Below, piece after piece: positions 17,499 through 26,897 of a DNA stretch of 64,000 nt. The DNA is from Salinimicrobium terrae DSM 17865 (lineage in GTDB: Bacteria; Bacteroidota; Bacteroidia; Flavobacteriales; Flavobacteriaceae), in assembly GCF_000424665.1 (NCBI RefSeq), contig NZ_AUKI01000004.1, positions 22,684-86,683 on the forward strand, in the 5' to 3' direction. How positions within the stretch are numbered: the first letter of the stretch is position 1; each line of letters begins with the position of its first letter. A model generated the notes under the pieces. The model was not told the origin of the DNA and searched no databases. It saw nothing but the letters and a program-made list of their open reading frames with translations. The position numbers were made by a program, and so were the translations under genes.

Positions 17499-19940
17499 TT
17501 AACCTTTAATAGTATTTTTTATGGTATTATAATCCAAATAATAAACAACACGTAGGGAAAGATTATGCCTTGCGGGCTGCCCAAACAAATTATCGAGACT
17601 TTCCAGATAAGCCAGTTCACTCTGCTTATCAACCTTGAAAAGGGAATTACGATAAAGCAGAATCATTTCACTACCGGGAGCAAACCGCCACTGGTAACTC
17701 AGGTCGAGATTCCATATATTGAAATTTGCATCAGGATCATTTTCCTCATTAAGTTTGTAGTCAAAGGGAACTAAACTGCCATTACTTTGCAGGCGGGTGA
17801 AGCTATTATTTCCAAAGTCTGCTGAAGACCAAAAATTCCTGAAGCTAAGACTTAATGCTTCATGGGTATTAAAATTGTAATTTCCCTGCAGGGAATTTTC
17901 AACACTCTGCATGGAACGGGTGCCAAAAATGACATTTTTGGGGAGTAATGTTACAAAGCTTTCCCTGTCATTTTCATTCATAAATTCAAAGGAGTAAATG
18001 ATCATGAACTTGTTGCTAATTCTCAACCGCGGGCTAAAGCTGAAGTTAATTTGACCGTGCTGCGTTCCCAGATACTTATTGTAACCCAGCCGTGAATCAA
18101 CTGCAATTCTTTTTCGGTAATCTGAAGAAATCCAACCTTCAGCTGAAGCATTTTCTGAATAAGTAATAAAGGAATTCTCACGGCGGGGTTCGAAAAAATC
18201 TTTAAAGGGAGTGCTGTAATTTACGGAACCTCCAAAAGCAAAACGGTCTCGGGTCATTGCGAAGAAGCTGGATCCCAGGTTATTTGTTACTACAACGTCG
18301 GGATCGTAGCGCCGCTGATGATTGCCATACAACCTGATATTGTAACTGTTGAAAATTCCATGGGGCTCAAAAATGCGGTAGGAGGTATCCCAGAAAAAGT
18401 TGTTGTAATTGTTAATAAAATTCAACCCCAGGTCGTTGATATCATAGGTCTTATTGGCAAATTCATGAGAAATCCCATAGCGGAATTTTCCCTTGGTGCG
18501 AGCAAAGCCGAATTCTGATGCAAAACCTGTTTTATTCCTATCGGTGTAATTTATCCGACTCATCTTAGCCTCTCCCGAAAAGTTAAAAGAACTAGCTTTA
18601 TTATAGACATCAAACAGAAATCCGGTGACATTACCATCTCTAAAATGTCCTTCCCTGGTAACATTGGTATTGATGATGGAAACAGAAGATTTTTGGTCGA
18701 ATTGCTGATCTAGTACAAAGATGTTGTAATTCGCCAAAGGTGCTGTCACAAATTCTCTTTCCTTTCCAGTAATTCTATTGTAGTACCTGGCTTTTTGGCT
18801 TTTAGTAATTGCATTAAAAAACCCTATTCCCAGACCGTTTTCCGTTCTTCCGGAGATCTTCAGAGCATTCAGGAGGTTCGTAGTTTCAGGATTCTCTATT
18901 ATGTCTTCATTTTCCAGCCTCGCATCCTGGGCTTCATTAAATCCAATAGGTGTATCACCAATTCTGCGGGAATAGAAAAGGTTGCCTTTGGTAAAAAGTT
19001 CAGTTCCTTCAGTAAAAAATGCCCTGTTTTCGCCAAACGTCTGTTCAAAGGGACCGAGATTCAGCTCAACTTCATCATAGGCTGTCTGCCCAAAGTCGGG
19101 AACTAATGTTGCGTCCAGAGTAAAGGCATCATTAATTCCATACTTGAAGTCCATTCCTGCATTGAAAGCAGTGGTTGCTTCATCATCAAAATAATTGACC
19201 TCGCCCGACACGTATGGATAAAAACTCAGCCGTACCGGCGCGTCAATATTTTCTATCCCCTTTAAAAGGCCATTGTAGTGGGTGCTTATCCCCACAGATT
19301 TATTGATATAATTCCAAACATAGGTTTCGTTGAGATAACTGATGTGGCGGCCTAATTGCATACTCCAAAGCTGCTCTTCAATTTTGGGAAACCTTAAGGC
19401 AGAGTAGGGGATCTCCATTTCAACATACCAGCCTTCATCATCTAAGGAAACATTTGCTTCCCATACTACATTATATGCAAAATCTTCATTCTCACCTTTC
19501 ATTTTTGCATCGGCAAGAGTACCTGCAGCCGTAACATAGAAGCGGGTTTGATTTTCTCCGTCATTATAAGTGTTTAGATCAAAAAAGAAGTAATCTGTGG
19601 TGGGAATGTTATCACGTTGGGCGAATTCACGTCTTATTTGGGACGGTTCTTCATCATATAGATATGCGGCCACATAAATTGCCTCGTCGTTGTATGCGAT
19701 TTTAACTTCGGTTTGATGTGTACTTCGGGAAGGCTTGCCATCTCCCGGTTCATACATTACAAAATTGGTAGCTACGGGAATGTTCTGCCATATAACATCA
19801 TTCGGCACCCCATCAATTACGGGTTTACTTTCAATTCTTGTAGTCGTATATGTTTTTTTCTGCCGAAGTCCATTGTGCTGTGAAAACAGTGATGCTGTGA
19901 TCATAAAAAGCAATATTAACAGCGCGTTTTTAGGGAGCAT
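17499..19940 (-). CDS. DUF5916 outer-membrane-type protein with CBM9-like N-terminal domain
   Basis: The 813-residue protein begins with a signal peptide (about residues 1-20). The N-terminal domain (about 35-220) has the carbohydrate-binding family 9-like pattern IDGVPNDVIWQNI and VKIAYNDEAIYVAAYLYD. The remainder (DUF5916) is rich in alternating aromatic strands and looks like an outer-membrane beta barrel. Such proteins are common in Bacteroidota near hydrolases, but the ligand is unknown. The gene is the first of a leftward series that includes the LolD-like ATPase and TIGR02757. Confidence 0.87.
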   Translation of the reverse strand: MLPKNALLILLFMITASLFSQHNGLRQKKTYTTTRIESKPVIDGVPNDVIWQNIPVATNFVMYEPGDGKPSRSTHQTEVKIAYNDEAIYVAAYLYDEEPSQIRREFAQRDNIPTTDYFFFDLNTYNDGENQTRFYVTAAGTLADAKMKGENEDFAYNVVWEANVSLDDEGWYVEMEIPYSALRFPKIEEQLWSMQLGRHISYLNETYVWNYINKSVGISTHYNGLLKGIENIDAPVRLSFYPYVSGEVNYFDDEATTAFNAGMDFKYGINDAFTLDATLVPDFGQTAYDEVELNLGPFEQTFGENRAFFTEGTELFTKGNLFYSRRIGDTPIGFNEAQDARLENEDIIENPETTNLLNALKISGRTENGLGIGFFNAITKSQKARYYNRITGKEREFVTAPLANYNIFVLDQQFDQKSSVSIINTNVTREGHFRDGNVTGFLFDVYNKASSFNFSGEAKMSRINYTDRNKTGFASEFGFARTKGKFRYGISHEFANKTYDINDLGLNFINNYNNFFWDTSYRIFEPHGIFNSYNIRLYGNHQRRYDPDVVVTNNLGSSFFAMTRDRFAFGGSVNYSTPFKDFFEPRRENSFITYSENASAEGWISSDYRKRIAVDSRLGYNKYLGTQHGQINFSFSPRLRISNKFMIIYSFEFMNENDRESFVTLLPKNVIFGTRSMQSVENSLQGNYNFNTHEALSLSFRNFWSSADFGNNSFTRLQSNGSLVPFDYKLNEENDPDANFNIWNLDLSYQWRFAPGSEMILLYRNSLFKVDKQSELAYLESLDNLFGQPARHNLSLRVVYYLDYNTIKNTIKG

Positions 19941-20047
19941 TAGGTTTAATTAAAGGCAGTGTCTTCCTGAAATGCAATGTTACGAAATCCTGTAATTTTA
20001 TAATTGGAAGGTTGCTGCTTTTTCCCTATTTTTTGGAAAAAGAAAAT

Positions 20048-20599
20048 ATGGAAGAACAACAATTGGAAAAGGCCACCTTGGCCGGAGGATGTTTTTGGTG
20101 TACCGAAGCTGTTTTTCAGCGGGTAGAAGGAGTGAAGCAGGTAACATCAGGGTTTACCGGCGGAAACATTAAAAATCCACCGTACCGTGAAGTAGTTGGC
20201 GGAAGAACTGGTCACGCAGAATCAATAGAAATAAAGTTTGACCCTAAAATTGTCACTTTTGAAGAGCTACTGTATATGTTTTTTGCTACTCATGATCCCA
20301 CAACGCTCAACCGGCAGCAAAATGATGTAGGAACACATTACCGTAGTGCCATTTTTTACCATTCTGATGCTCAAAAAGAAACAGCAGAAGAAGTGATCAG
20401 GAAACTGCAAGAAGATAAGACTTTTAAAGATCCTATAGTGACAGAAGTTTCCCCGGCGGGAGAATTTTATATCGCCGAACAGGAACATCATGATTATTAC
20501 AATCAAAACCGAAATCAGCCATATTGCAGAGTGATCATTGATCCAAAGGTTCAGAAACTTAAAAACAGTTTTTCCAAAAAAGTCAAAAATGAACTCTGA
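20048..20599 (+). CDS. msrA: Peptide-methionine (S)-S-oxide reductase MsrA
   Basis: I place the start at ATG 20048; an upstream TTG at 20012 would add twelve unconserved residues. The 183-residue enzyme has the MsrA active-site motif GGCFWC near residue 14, followed by the conserved EAVFQRVEGV, GFTGG, YREVVGGRTGHAE and EQEHHDYY elements. It reduces methionine-S-sulfoxide in damaged proteins, using the first motif cysteine as nucleophile and thioredoxin as electron source. There is no signal peptide, so it is cytoplasmic. It diverges from the DUF5916 gene and is followed by a small membrane protein. Confidence 0.95.
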   Translation: MEEQQLEKATLAGGCFWCTEAVFQRVEGVKQVTSGFTGGNIKNPPYREVVGGRTGHAESIEIKFDPKIVTFEELLYMFFATHDPTTLNRQQNDVGTHYRSAIFYHSDAQKETAEEVIRKLQEDKTFKDPIVTEVSPAGEFYIAEQEHHDYYNQNRNQPYCRVIIDPKVQKLKNSFSKKVKNEL

Positions 20600-20646
20600 C
20601 CTAAACTGGCACTTTTCTTGTGTTACCAGGTGAAAAGCTATAACAG

Positions 20647-20952
20647 ATGAACACAGATAAAAGGAAATTATTAATTAAAGGACTTTTTTACGATGCTATT
20701 GGTATGGCAAGTGGAGCAGTACCTTTGGTTGGCGGATTTTTGGATCTTTTGTGGGCACCTTATGCCGCAAAGAAAATGTCTGCCATGTATCCGGGGAAAA
20801 AGGGGAAATTAGCCTCTGTCCTGGTATTTATTGAGGAAATCCTGCCATTTAGCGATATTATTCCAACCTTTACTTTAATGTGGCTTTACACCTTCGTATG
20901 GCAAAAAGGAGAGGATTATGGGGAATTAAGGCCTATAAGAGTGAGAAGCTAA
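20647..20952 (+). CDS. Small membrane-associated protein of unknown function
   Basis: The 101-residue protein has a Gly-rich hydrophobic segment (about residues 16-36, IGMASGAVPLVGGFLDLLWAP) and a second one (about 57-84). No catalytic motif is evident and I do not recognise a named family with confidence. It starts 47 bases after msrA and precedes a shared terminator, so it may be transcribed with msrA. Confidence 0.75.
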   Translation: MNTDKRKLLIKGLFYDAIGMASGAVPLVGGFLDLLWAPYAAKKMSAMYPGKKGKLASVLVFIEEILPFSDIIPTFTLMWLYTFVWQKGEDYGELRPIRVRS

Positions 20953-20974
20953 ATAGACGAATTTCGATAAATTA

Positions 20975-21007
20975 AAAAAGCCGGTTGCTCTTAGCAACCG
21001 GCTTTTT
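20975..21007. terminator. Bidirectional terminator between small membrane protein and TonB receptor
   Basis: GCCGGTTGCT (20980-20989) and AGCAACCGGC (20993-21002) form a perfect 10-base stem with a three-base loop, flanked by an A-run and a T-run. Confidence 0.9.
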
Positions 21008-21024
21008 ATTTTTAATTCAATCTT

Positions 21025-23325
21025 TTAAAATTTCACTCCTAACCCTAAAGAGATATTTCTACCCATATTAGGTATACCTTCCGGTTTAAGACGGGACAGG
21101 TGAGATATATAAGTCTTATCCAGTAGATTTGTACCTGTTAATCTAAAATTAATTTCCCAGCCGTCTAACGGGACCGAAGTTCCAAAGCCTGCATTCAAGA
21201 GAGAATAGCCTGCTGTATCGGTTTCAAAAGCACTTGTGTTATCCTGCTCAAAAACAGTTTTTAAACTAAGACTTGCATAACCTTCTTTTAATAATTTCCC
21301 TTCCGGAATTTCCACCCATAAAGTATTTAAAATGGATTGTGCGGGAATAAGTGGCAAATATTCGTCATTTTCCTGTTTTCCTATTACTAGTTCATAGTTG
21401 CTTTCGAGGTGAAGCCAGTCCAGGGGGTGGGGATGAATATGTATTCCAATCTCGCCTCCATATAGACTGGCGTCATTTTGACGATATGCGAAAACAGGAT
21501 TTTCATCAAAAACTTCTCCTGTTGGGTCCAGGAAAATGTAGTCATTGATGGCATTATAAAATGCATTCGTAAACACTTCGAAATGCTCATTCCTGTATTC
21601 CAAAGCGAGGTCCAACTGGTAGTTTTGCTCGTTATCAAGATCGGGATTGCCTATTTCAAAACGGTTGGTTCCATGATGACTTCCATAGGAGGTAAGTTCA
21701 GCTAAATTGGGAGCTCTAAATCCGCTCGCTAAATTAAGTCTTCCGGTAAAGTGGGAGGTAATATCTAATTTTACCCCCAGGGCACCATTATAGCTGTTGA
21801 AATCCCGCTCAAGTGCAGGCACTTCCGTCTCAGTGTCGTGATTTTCATAACCTTCAGCAGAAATCCGTCTAATGTCATAACGCAACCCTGCCTGAAAATC
21901 AATTCTTTCAAGATGATAGTGCGTGGTAGCCAGAATTCCGGCATCTGTGGTTGTGGCATCGGGAATGAGAATTTCTTCAGCTAAATTTTTATTAGTCTGG
22001 AACATTCCCTGAATTCCTAAAATGGTTTCAAATTTCCCCCGGGCAGGAAAATGATACTTAACATCGTAATTGATCGTTTCCAGATGCATTTCAAGGGCAG
22101 GCTCTTCCTCCTCATGACCAACCTCTTCCTCATGCTCCTCGTGTTCCTCCTCGTGTTCTTCTCCCTCGTGTTCCTCTTCCCCGTGTTCCTCATGTTCCTC
22201 GTGATGCTCTTCAAATTCTTTACGGTTATTGAAAAGATAACCTAACTTAACATCAAGGCTGGAGTTATTGAAATAAAAAGAGTTATCCAGACTTAGAATG
22301 TGGTTATCCACCTGTTGGTAAGGGATCATTTTACTCTTGGACGTGCTTTGCAGTCCTATATCTTCCGGAATGCCTGCGAAGCTACTGTTAAAATTATAAC
22401 GCAGGTCTCCTTTATAGTTGTCACTACGATACCCTAAACCGGTCTTTAGGTCATATTCAGTAAAGCGGGTATTAGTCACTCTTTGTCCGTTACCGGTTTC
22501 GTAATCACTGTGGGTTGCAAAATTCCCACGAGCCAAAAATTTTAATTTATCGGCCGAAGTATTGACTCCCACATTAGCTTCTAAACCTTCGGTATTGGAA
22601 TAATATATGGTTTCAGCATCTACGAGGGTAGAATCTGCAGGAGCAAAGCGTTCCGGATTTAAATACAAGACCCCTCCCAGGGCATCACTTCCATAGAGAA
22701 GTGAAGCAGGACCTTTAATCACTTCAACGCTCTCAATCCCAGAACTACTTATTCCGAGACCATGTTCATCTCCAAATTGTTGGTTCTCCAACCTTACTCC
22801 CTGTGTATAAACCAATACGCGGTTTGAACTAAGGCCTCTAATTACAGGTTTTCCTATGGCCGAACCAGTAGTAAGTGTTTCTACTCCTGCAATCTGGCTA
22901 ATTCCATCGGTTAGCTGGAAGGCTCCTGTTCGTTTAAGACTTTCTGCAGTAATTCGTTCCACCTTCATTACGTTCTCACTTTGTAGTTGATGGAAAGGGG
23001 TGGAGACTATAATTTCTTCCATCTCTATGGCAGTCGGAGAAAGTTCTATTTGTAGATTTTGTGTGTTTGGTAATTCAAATTTATAGGTTCTGGTTCCGTA
23101 TCCCAAAGAAGACACGACCACAGAGTAAGAACCTTCAGATAAATCTTCGAGTAAAAATGCTCCCGAAAGATCGGTAATTGCGGTACGTTCGGGTTTCTGG
23201 AGCTGCACTGTAGCTCCTATTATTGGTTGTTCTGTGTCTGAATCTATAACTATTCCTTTGGCTGAAAATTGACTATAGCCTGTTGTGACCGCCAGTAATA
23301 GCAGTCCAAAAATGATGTTTTTCAT
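21025..23325 (-). CDS. TonB-dependent receptor with His/Glu-rich loop, probable metal uptake
   Basis: The 766-residue protein has a signal peptide (1-18), a carboxypeptidase-regulatory-like domain (about 20-105), a plug domain (about 115-225, with RITAESLKRTGAF and VEVIKGPASLLYGSDALGG) and a beta barrel ending in Phe. Around residues 370-412 there is an extracellular-type loop made almost wholly of His, Glu and Gly. Such loops are known in zinc receptors like ZnuD, so zinc or another divalent metal is the likely ligand. A small His-rich secreted protein is encoded 49 bases upstream, which supports metal uptake. No Zur site was identified. Confidence 0.9.
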   Translation of the reverse strand: MKNIIFGLLLLAVTTGYSQFSAKGIVIDSDTEQPIIGATVQLQKPERTAITDLSGAFLLEDLSEGSYSVVVSSLGYGTRTYKFELPNTQNLQIELSPTAIEMEEIIVSTPFHQLQSENVMKVERITAESLKRTGAFQLTDGISQIAGVETLTTGSAIGKPVIRGLSSNRVLVYTQGVRLENQQFGDEHGLGISSSGIESVEVIKGPASLLYGSDALGGVLYLNPERFAPADSTLVDAETIYYSNTEGLEANVGVNTSADKLKFLARGNFATHSDYETGNGQRVTNTRFTEYDLKTGLGYRSDNYKGDLRYNFNSSFAGIPEDIGLQSTSKSKMIPYQQVDNHILSLDNSFYFNNSSLDVKLGYLFNNRKEFEEHHEEHEEHGEEEHEGEEHEEEHEEHEEEVGHEEEEPALEMHLETINYDVKYHFPARGKFETILGIQGMFQTNKNLAEEILIPDATTTDAGILATTHYHLERIDFQAGLRYDIRRISAEGYENHDTETEVPALERDFNSYNGALGVKLDITSHFTGRLNLASGFRAPNLAELTSYGSHHGTNRFEIGNPDLDNEQNYQLDLALEYRNEHFEVFTNAFYNAINDYIFLDPTGEVFDENPVFAYRQNDASLYGGEIGIHIHPHPLDWLHLESNYELVIGKQENDEYLPLIPAQSILNTLWVEIPEGKLLKEGYASLSLKTVFEQDNTSAFETDTAGYSLLNAGFGTSVPLDGWEINFRLTGTNLLDKTYISHLSRLKPEGIPNMGRNISLGLGVKF

Positions 23326-23374
23326 GGATTTTTTTAAATACGTTGTAAACTGAAATAAAATTCTTCAATATGGT

Positions 23375-23692
23375 TCAACCTCTGGCAGGAGGTGCTCTAA
23401 GTGAAAAATGCAGTTTTTGATACGCACTTAAAAAATTATATTCCTTTCCTATGGAAGTATTCTCAACCTCGGGCTCGTGTAATGACCATGAGTCAAGTGG
23501 TGGAAAGGAAAAAGGGTTCTGCTGAAGGTGGAATATATCACAATCCACTGTCTTTTGATGGAAATGTGATTCGGCATAATGATTACAACTGTAATGTTGA
23601 TGACCGGCGAAGACGTGAGCGAGATCTACTGCCGAAGGGAAGAGGATCAATCCTGTAAACAGGACAAGAGATATTTTTTGCCACAACTTCAT
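23375..23692 (-). CDS. Small His-rich secreted protein upstream of the TonB receptor
   Basis: The 105-residue protein has an N-terminal hydrophobic segment (residues 7-24) followed by a region with many His and two Cys (GHQHYSCNHYAESHFHQK, residues 30-47, then DCDIFHLQQ). It ends in RAPPARG, a Pro-rich tail seen in similar small flavobacterial proteins. It begins two bases after the preceding gene ends and 49 bases before the TonB receptor starts, so the genes form an operon. The His cluster suggests metal binding or hand-over to the receptor. No biochemical family can be named with certainty. Confidence 0.8.
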   Translation of the reverse strand: MKLWQKISLVLFTGLILFPSAVDLAHVFAGHQHYSCNHYAESHFHQKTVDCDIFHLQQNPFSFPPLDSWSLHEPEVENTSIGKEYNFLSAYQKLHFSLRAPPARG

Positions 23693-23694
23693 CT

Positions 23695-24012
23695 TTATTT
23701 CAGAATCCTTCCGAAGCCCATTCGGGAAAGCATATTTTTTTCAAATTGCCAGAAAAACCTGAATTGACCAAATAACCAGCCATAAGCAACCAGAAGAACC
23801 TGATAAACGGGAAAGATCATCAACAAGCGTAAAGCGTAATAACTAAAAGCTCCGAAAAGGTCCGAAGAAAAATTCATTCGGTTAAACCCAATAAATTCTA
23901 AAACCGGTTTTGTTAAAAACAGGGATGAGGAGCCGGTAAGACCGAAAACAATGAAAATAATTAAAATTTGCCAGTTAGAAGAAATCCCCCAACGTTGCTT
24001 CAATTTATTCAT
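23695..24012 (-). CDS. DUF6787-like small membrane protein
   Basis: The 105-residue protein has two strong membrane segments (about residues 14-33 and 60-80) and a conserved end, GRFRFFWQFEKNMLSRMGF-like. Related flavobacterial proteins have been labelled prolipoprotein diacylglyceryl transferase, but it is far too short and lacks Lgt motifs, so I reject that name. A TATATTTG box (24017-24024) lies four bases before the ATG, so the mRNA could be leaderless. It is followed after two bases by the His-rich protein gene. Confidence 0.75.
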   Translation of the reverse strand: MNKLKQRWGISSNWQILIIFIVFGLTGSSSLFLTKPVLEFIGFNRMNFSSDLFGAFSYYALRLLMIFPVYQVLLVAYGWLFGQFRFFWQFEKNMLSRMGFGRILK

Positions 24013-24075
24013 GCTGCAAATATAATAAAGAAAATGAAGAACTATCTCCGGGGTGGATGTTTAAATATTGCTGAT

Positions 24076-24501
24076 TCACAATCTTGTAGGAACAGAAAAG
24101 CGCTGGTTGTACTTTTGGGAGAGATAAACAAAGTAATTATACAGCTTATAATTGACATCATAGCCGTAATCAATATGGTGGTCATAATTTATAGGCATTT
24201 CATAGATATTTGGGTTGTACCGCAGAGGTTGATTTACACGGTTATTATAATCTGTTACCAAAAAAGAATTTTTGTTTTCCAGGTAACCGAGAGAATGGTA
24301 ACCCTCAGGGCGTGCTATGGCATTAAGAAAATAGGAAAAACCGGGATCAATTATTAGTATCTCATATTCAAGGCTGTCATTAGCAATTCTCACAGTATCA
24401 TTTTCCACCATTGTTTGCCCCCCCAGCATATCCCTATCACGGGTAGAGGAACAGCTGTAAATGAACAGGCCCAACAAAAATATGTACAAAAGATTTTTCA
24501 T
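24076..24501 (-). CDS. DUF6146-like lipoprotein
   Basis: The start at 24501 is chosen over 24546 because it directly precedes a lipoprotein signal (MKNLLYIFLLGLFIYSCSS), with Cys17 as the lipidated residue. The 141-residue protein then has an acidic stretch, DTVRIANDSLEYEILIIDPGF, and a Tyr/Asn-rich C-terminal half (YNPNIYEMPINYDHHIDYGYD). It resembles DUF6146, a family of unknown function in Flavobacteriia. It is probably attached to the inner or outer membrane. It lies upstream of the membrane protein and TonB operon, with a 63-base gap. Confidence 0.75.
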   Translation of the reverse strand: MKNLLYIFLLGLFIYSCSSTRDRDMLGGQTMVENDTVRIANDSLEYEILIIDPGFSYFLNAIARPEGYHSLGYLENKNSFLVTDYNNRVNQPLRYNPNIYEMPINYDHHIDYGYDVNYKLYNYFVYLSQKYNQRFSVPTRL

Positions 24502-24711
24502 GTATATTATCCTTTTAAGAATCCACCGATCATACTTTAACACCAAAGATCTTGCCAGCTACGTCAATAGGAATCTTTATCTCTTTATTTAATTCGAGAT
24601 TTTGAACGTGGACTAGTCTTGTAATTAAAGATCCAAACTATCTCTCTCGGTCATTTCTTCTTAATTTACGAAAAACCCAGATTTACAATTTATTGCATCT
24701 ATTTTTTAACC

Positions 24712-24746
24712 AAAAAAAAGATGCTTCTTTTAACAGAAGCATCTTT
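24712..24746 (-). terminator. Terminator of the serC-serA transcript
   Basis: AAAGATGCTTCT (24717-24728) and AGAAGCATCTTT (24735-24746) form a perfect 12-base stem. On the minus strand it is followed by a T-run (complement of 24712-24719), just after the serA stop codon. The remaining bases up to 24501 hold no gene that I can see. Confidence 0.9.
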
Positions 24747-24768
24747 AAATATGTCATTTTAGAGAAGT

Positions 24769-25719
24769 TTAATTCAGGACTTTTATTATCTCTTCGGCCA
24801 GTTCATAGCCAATTCTTTCCTGGGCCTCATTTGTAGCCGCGCCAATGTGAGGACTTAATGATATTTTTTCATTCATAAGCACTTTAATGGCGGGAGAAGG
24901 TTCCTCTTCAAAGGTATCGAGGCCGGCAAAACTTACTTTCCCGCTTTCGAGAGCTTCAACGAGTGCTACTTCATTGACTACTCCGCCGCGGGCTGCATTA
25001 ATTATACCCACACCGTCTTTCATTTTCTGAAATTCTTCTCTTCCCAGAATGGGTTCCTCTTGCGCCGGCACGTGCAGGGTAATAAAATCTGAATGTTTAA
25101 TTAATTCTTCAACAGGTTCTGTCTTTATGGGGATTTTTATTTCCTGATGGTTATAGAACTCCAGAGTAATTTCCGCTTCCCCCTCTGAACTGTCGCTGGC
25201 AATAACTTTCATTCCTATTCCCAATGCGATCTTTGCTACCTCACGGCCTATTCGACCAAAGCCAATTATTCCAAGGGTTTTTCCCCTTAATTCCCGGCCT
25301 CCGGCATAATTTTTCTTAAGTTCCTTAAATCGTGAGTCACCTTCAAGAGGCATATTACGGTTGGAATCATAAAGAAATCTTACTCCGCCGTAAAGATGAG
25401 CGAATACCAGTTCGGCGACAGAAGCTGAAGAAGCTGCCGGTGTATTGAAAACGTGCACCCCTTTGCTCCGGGCATAGTCTACATCAATATTGTCCATTCC
25501 AACCCCGGCACGACCTATGATCTTCAGGTTGGGGCAGGAATCAATCAGATCCTTGCGCACTTTTGTGGCACTGCGGACTATAATTCCGCTAATATCATTC
25601 TCTTTAATGTACCCGGGCAATTGCTCCTGGGCTACTTTTGTTGATATAACTTCAAAACCGGCTTCTTCGAGTTGCTTTTTTCCACCTGAAGCAATACCGT
25701 CATTTGCTAAAATTTTCAT
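24769..25719 (-). CDS. serA: D-3-phosphoglycerate dehydrogenase (short form)
   Basis: The 316-residue protein has the NAD-binding motif GIIGFGRIG (about residues 149-157) and the catalytic Arg, Glu and His regions typical of D-2-hydroxyacid dehydrogenases (NAARGGVVNE, DTFEEEP, LSPHIGAAT). It should oxidise 3-phosphoglycerate to 3-phosphohydroxypyruvate, the first step of serine synthesis. It lacks the C-terminal ACT domain of the long form, so serine inhibition through that domain is absent. It lies 14 bases after serC on the same strand, which supports the substrate assignment. Confidence 0.92.
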   Translation of the reverse strand: MKILANDGIASGGKKQLEEAGFEVISTKVAQEQLPGYIKENDISGIIVRSATKVRKDLIDSCPNLKIIGRAGVGMDNIDVDYARSKGVHVFNTPAASSASVAELVFAHLYGGVRFLYDSNRNMPLEGDSRFKELKKNYAGGRELRGKTLGIIGFGRIGREVAKIALGIGMKVIASDSSEGEAEITLEFYNHQEIKIPIKTEPVEELIKHSDFITLHVPAQEEPILGREEFQKMKDGVGIINAARGGVVNEVALVEALESGKVSFAGLDTFEEEPSPAIKVLMNEKISLSPHIGAATNEAQERIGYELAEEIIKVLN

Positions 25720-25733
25720 TTATGGTTTTATGT

Positions 25734-26798
25734 TTAGGCTTTCCTTTCCAGTTCACTCATCACGTCAACAAGTACCTGTACACTTTCCAGGGAGAGTGCA
25801 TTATACATGGAGGCACGATATCCCCCTACGCTGCGATGGCCATTAAGACCATTGATGCCGGCTTCTTTCCACATCGTATCAAAAGTTTCCTTTAAATCGT
25901 CATTATTGAGCGTGAAGGTGGCATTCATGGTGGAACGGTCCTTTGTATCTGCATAGCCCTCAAAAAGAGGATTTATATCTATTTCTGAATACAGAAGCCC
26001 GGCTTTTTTCTCATTCTGTTCTTCTATACCTGCAATGCCGCCATTTTTCTTCAGCCATCTTAGAGTAAGCATTGATACATATACTGCGTAAACAGCGGGT
26101 GTATTGAACATGCTGGCTTTATTAAGATGCACGCGGTAATCCATCATTGAAGGCACAGATCGGTCAACTTTTCCAAGAATATCTTCTTTGATCACAACAA
26201 GAGTAGTTCCCGCAGGACCCATATTTTTTTGTGCTCCTGCATAGATCAAATCAAATTTTGAGAAATCCATTTGTCTTGAGAAAATATCACTGCTCATATC
26301 ACAAACAATGGGTTTTGGTGTATTGGGAAATTCCTTGATCTGTGTACCGTAGATAGTATTATTACTGGTACAATGGAAATAATCCACGTCTGAAGGTATG
26401 AAATACCCCTTCGGAATATATTTAAAATCCCTGTCGGCAGAGGAGGCAACCTCTTTTACTTCCCCAAAAAACTTTGCTTCCTTAATGGCTTTAGTACTCC
26501 AGGTACCAGTATTAAGATAAGCTGCTTTAGTTTGAAGTAGGTTGTAGGGTGTCATAAGGAACTGCAAACTTGCCCCTCCCTGAAGGAAGAGCGCTTTATA
26601 GCCTTTGCCTTCCAGTCCCAGTAGCTCAAGGGCCAGACTGCGGGCTTCTTCCATTACATCTACAAAATCTTTACTGCGGTGAGAAATTTCGAGGATCGAT
26701 AGTCCTGAATTGTTGAAGTCCAATATTGCCTGTGATGCCTCTTCAAAAACTTCCTGCGGAAGGATACAAGGACCGGCACTGTAATTATGTTTTTTCAT
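25734..26798 (-). CDS. serC: Phosphoserine aminotransferase
   Basis: The 354-residue protein starts with the family signature MKKHNYSAGPCILP. The pyridoxal phosphate lysine is in GAQKNMGPAG near residue 187, and HRSVGGYRASMYNA closes the C-terminus. It converts 3-phosphohydroxypyruvate and glutamate to phosphoserine and 2-oxoglutarate in the cytoplasm. It is upstream of serA in an evident two-gene operon that ends in a strong terminator. Confidence 0.96.
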   Translation of the reverse strand: MKKHNYSAGPCILPQEVFEEASQAILDFNNSGLSILEISHRSKDFVDVMEEARSLALELLGLEGKGYKALFLQGGASLQFLMTPYNLLQTKAAYLNTGTWSTKAIKEAKFFGEVKEVASSADRDFKYIPKGYFIPSDVDYFHCTSNNTIYGTQIKEFPNTPKPIVCDMSSDIFSRQMDFSKFDLIYAGAQKNMGPAGTTLVVIKEDILGKVDRSVPSMMDYRVHLNKASMFNTPAVYAVYVSMLTLRWLKKNGGIAGIEEQNEKKAGLLYSEIDINPLFEGYADTKDRSTMNATFTLNNDDLKETFDTMWKEAGINGLNGHRSVGGYRASMYNALSLESVQVLVDVMSELERKA

Positions 26799-26897
26799 AT
26801 GTATATTTTAACAAACACAAATATGAGAAAATCATTGGCAATTCCCTGTTATTGAAATGATAATTTAGGCGGTTTTATTAGTGAAAACCTGAAATTT

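Noticed and set aside
22090..22215. Short repeated units that could look like a repeat array
   Set aside because: They are in-frame GAG/CAT-type codons for the Glu/His-rich loop of the TonB receptor; there are no spacers.
23695..24012. Prolipoprotein diacylglyceryl transferase
   Set aside because: Only 105 residues and two membrane segments, with none of the Lgt motifs.
23968..24357. 129-codon frame opposite the DUF6146-like gene
   Set aside because: It overlaps two genes with good signal and membrane features and carries none itself.
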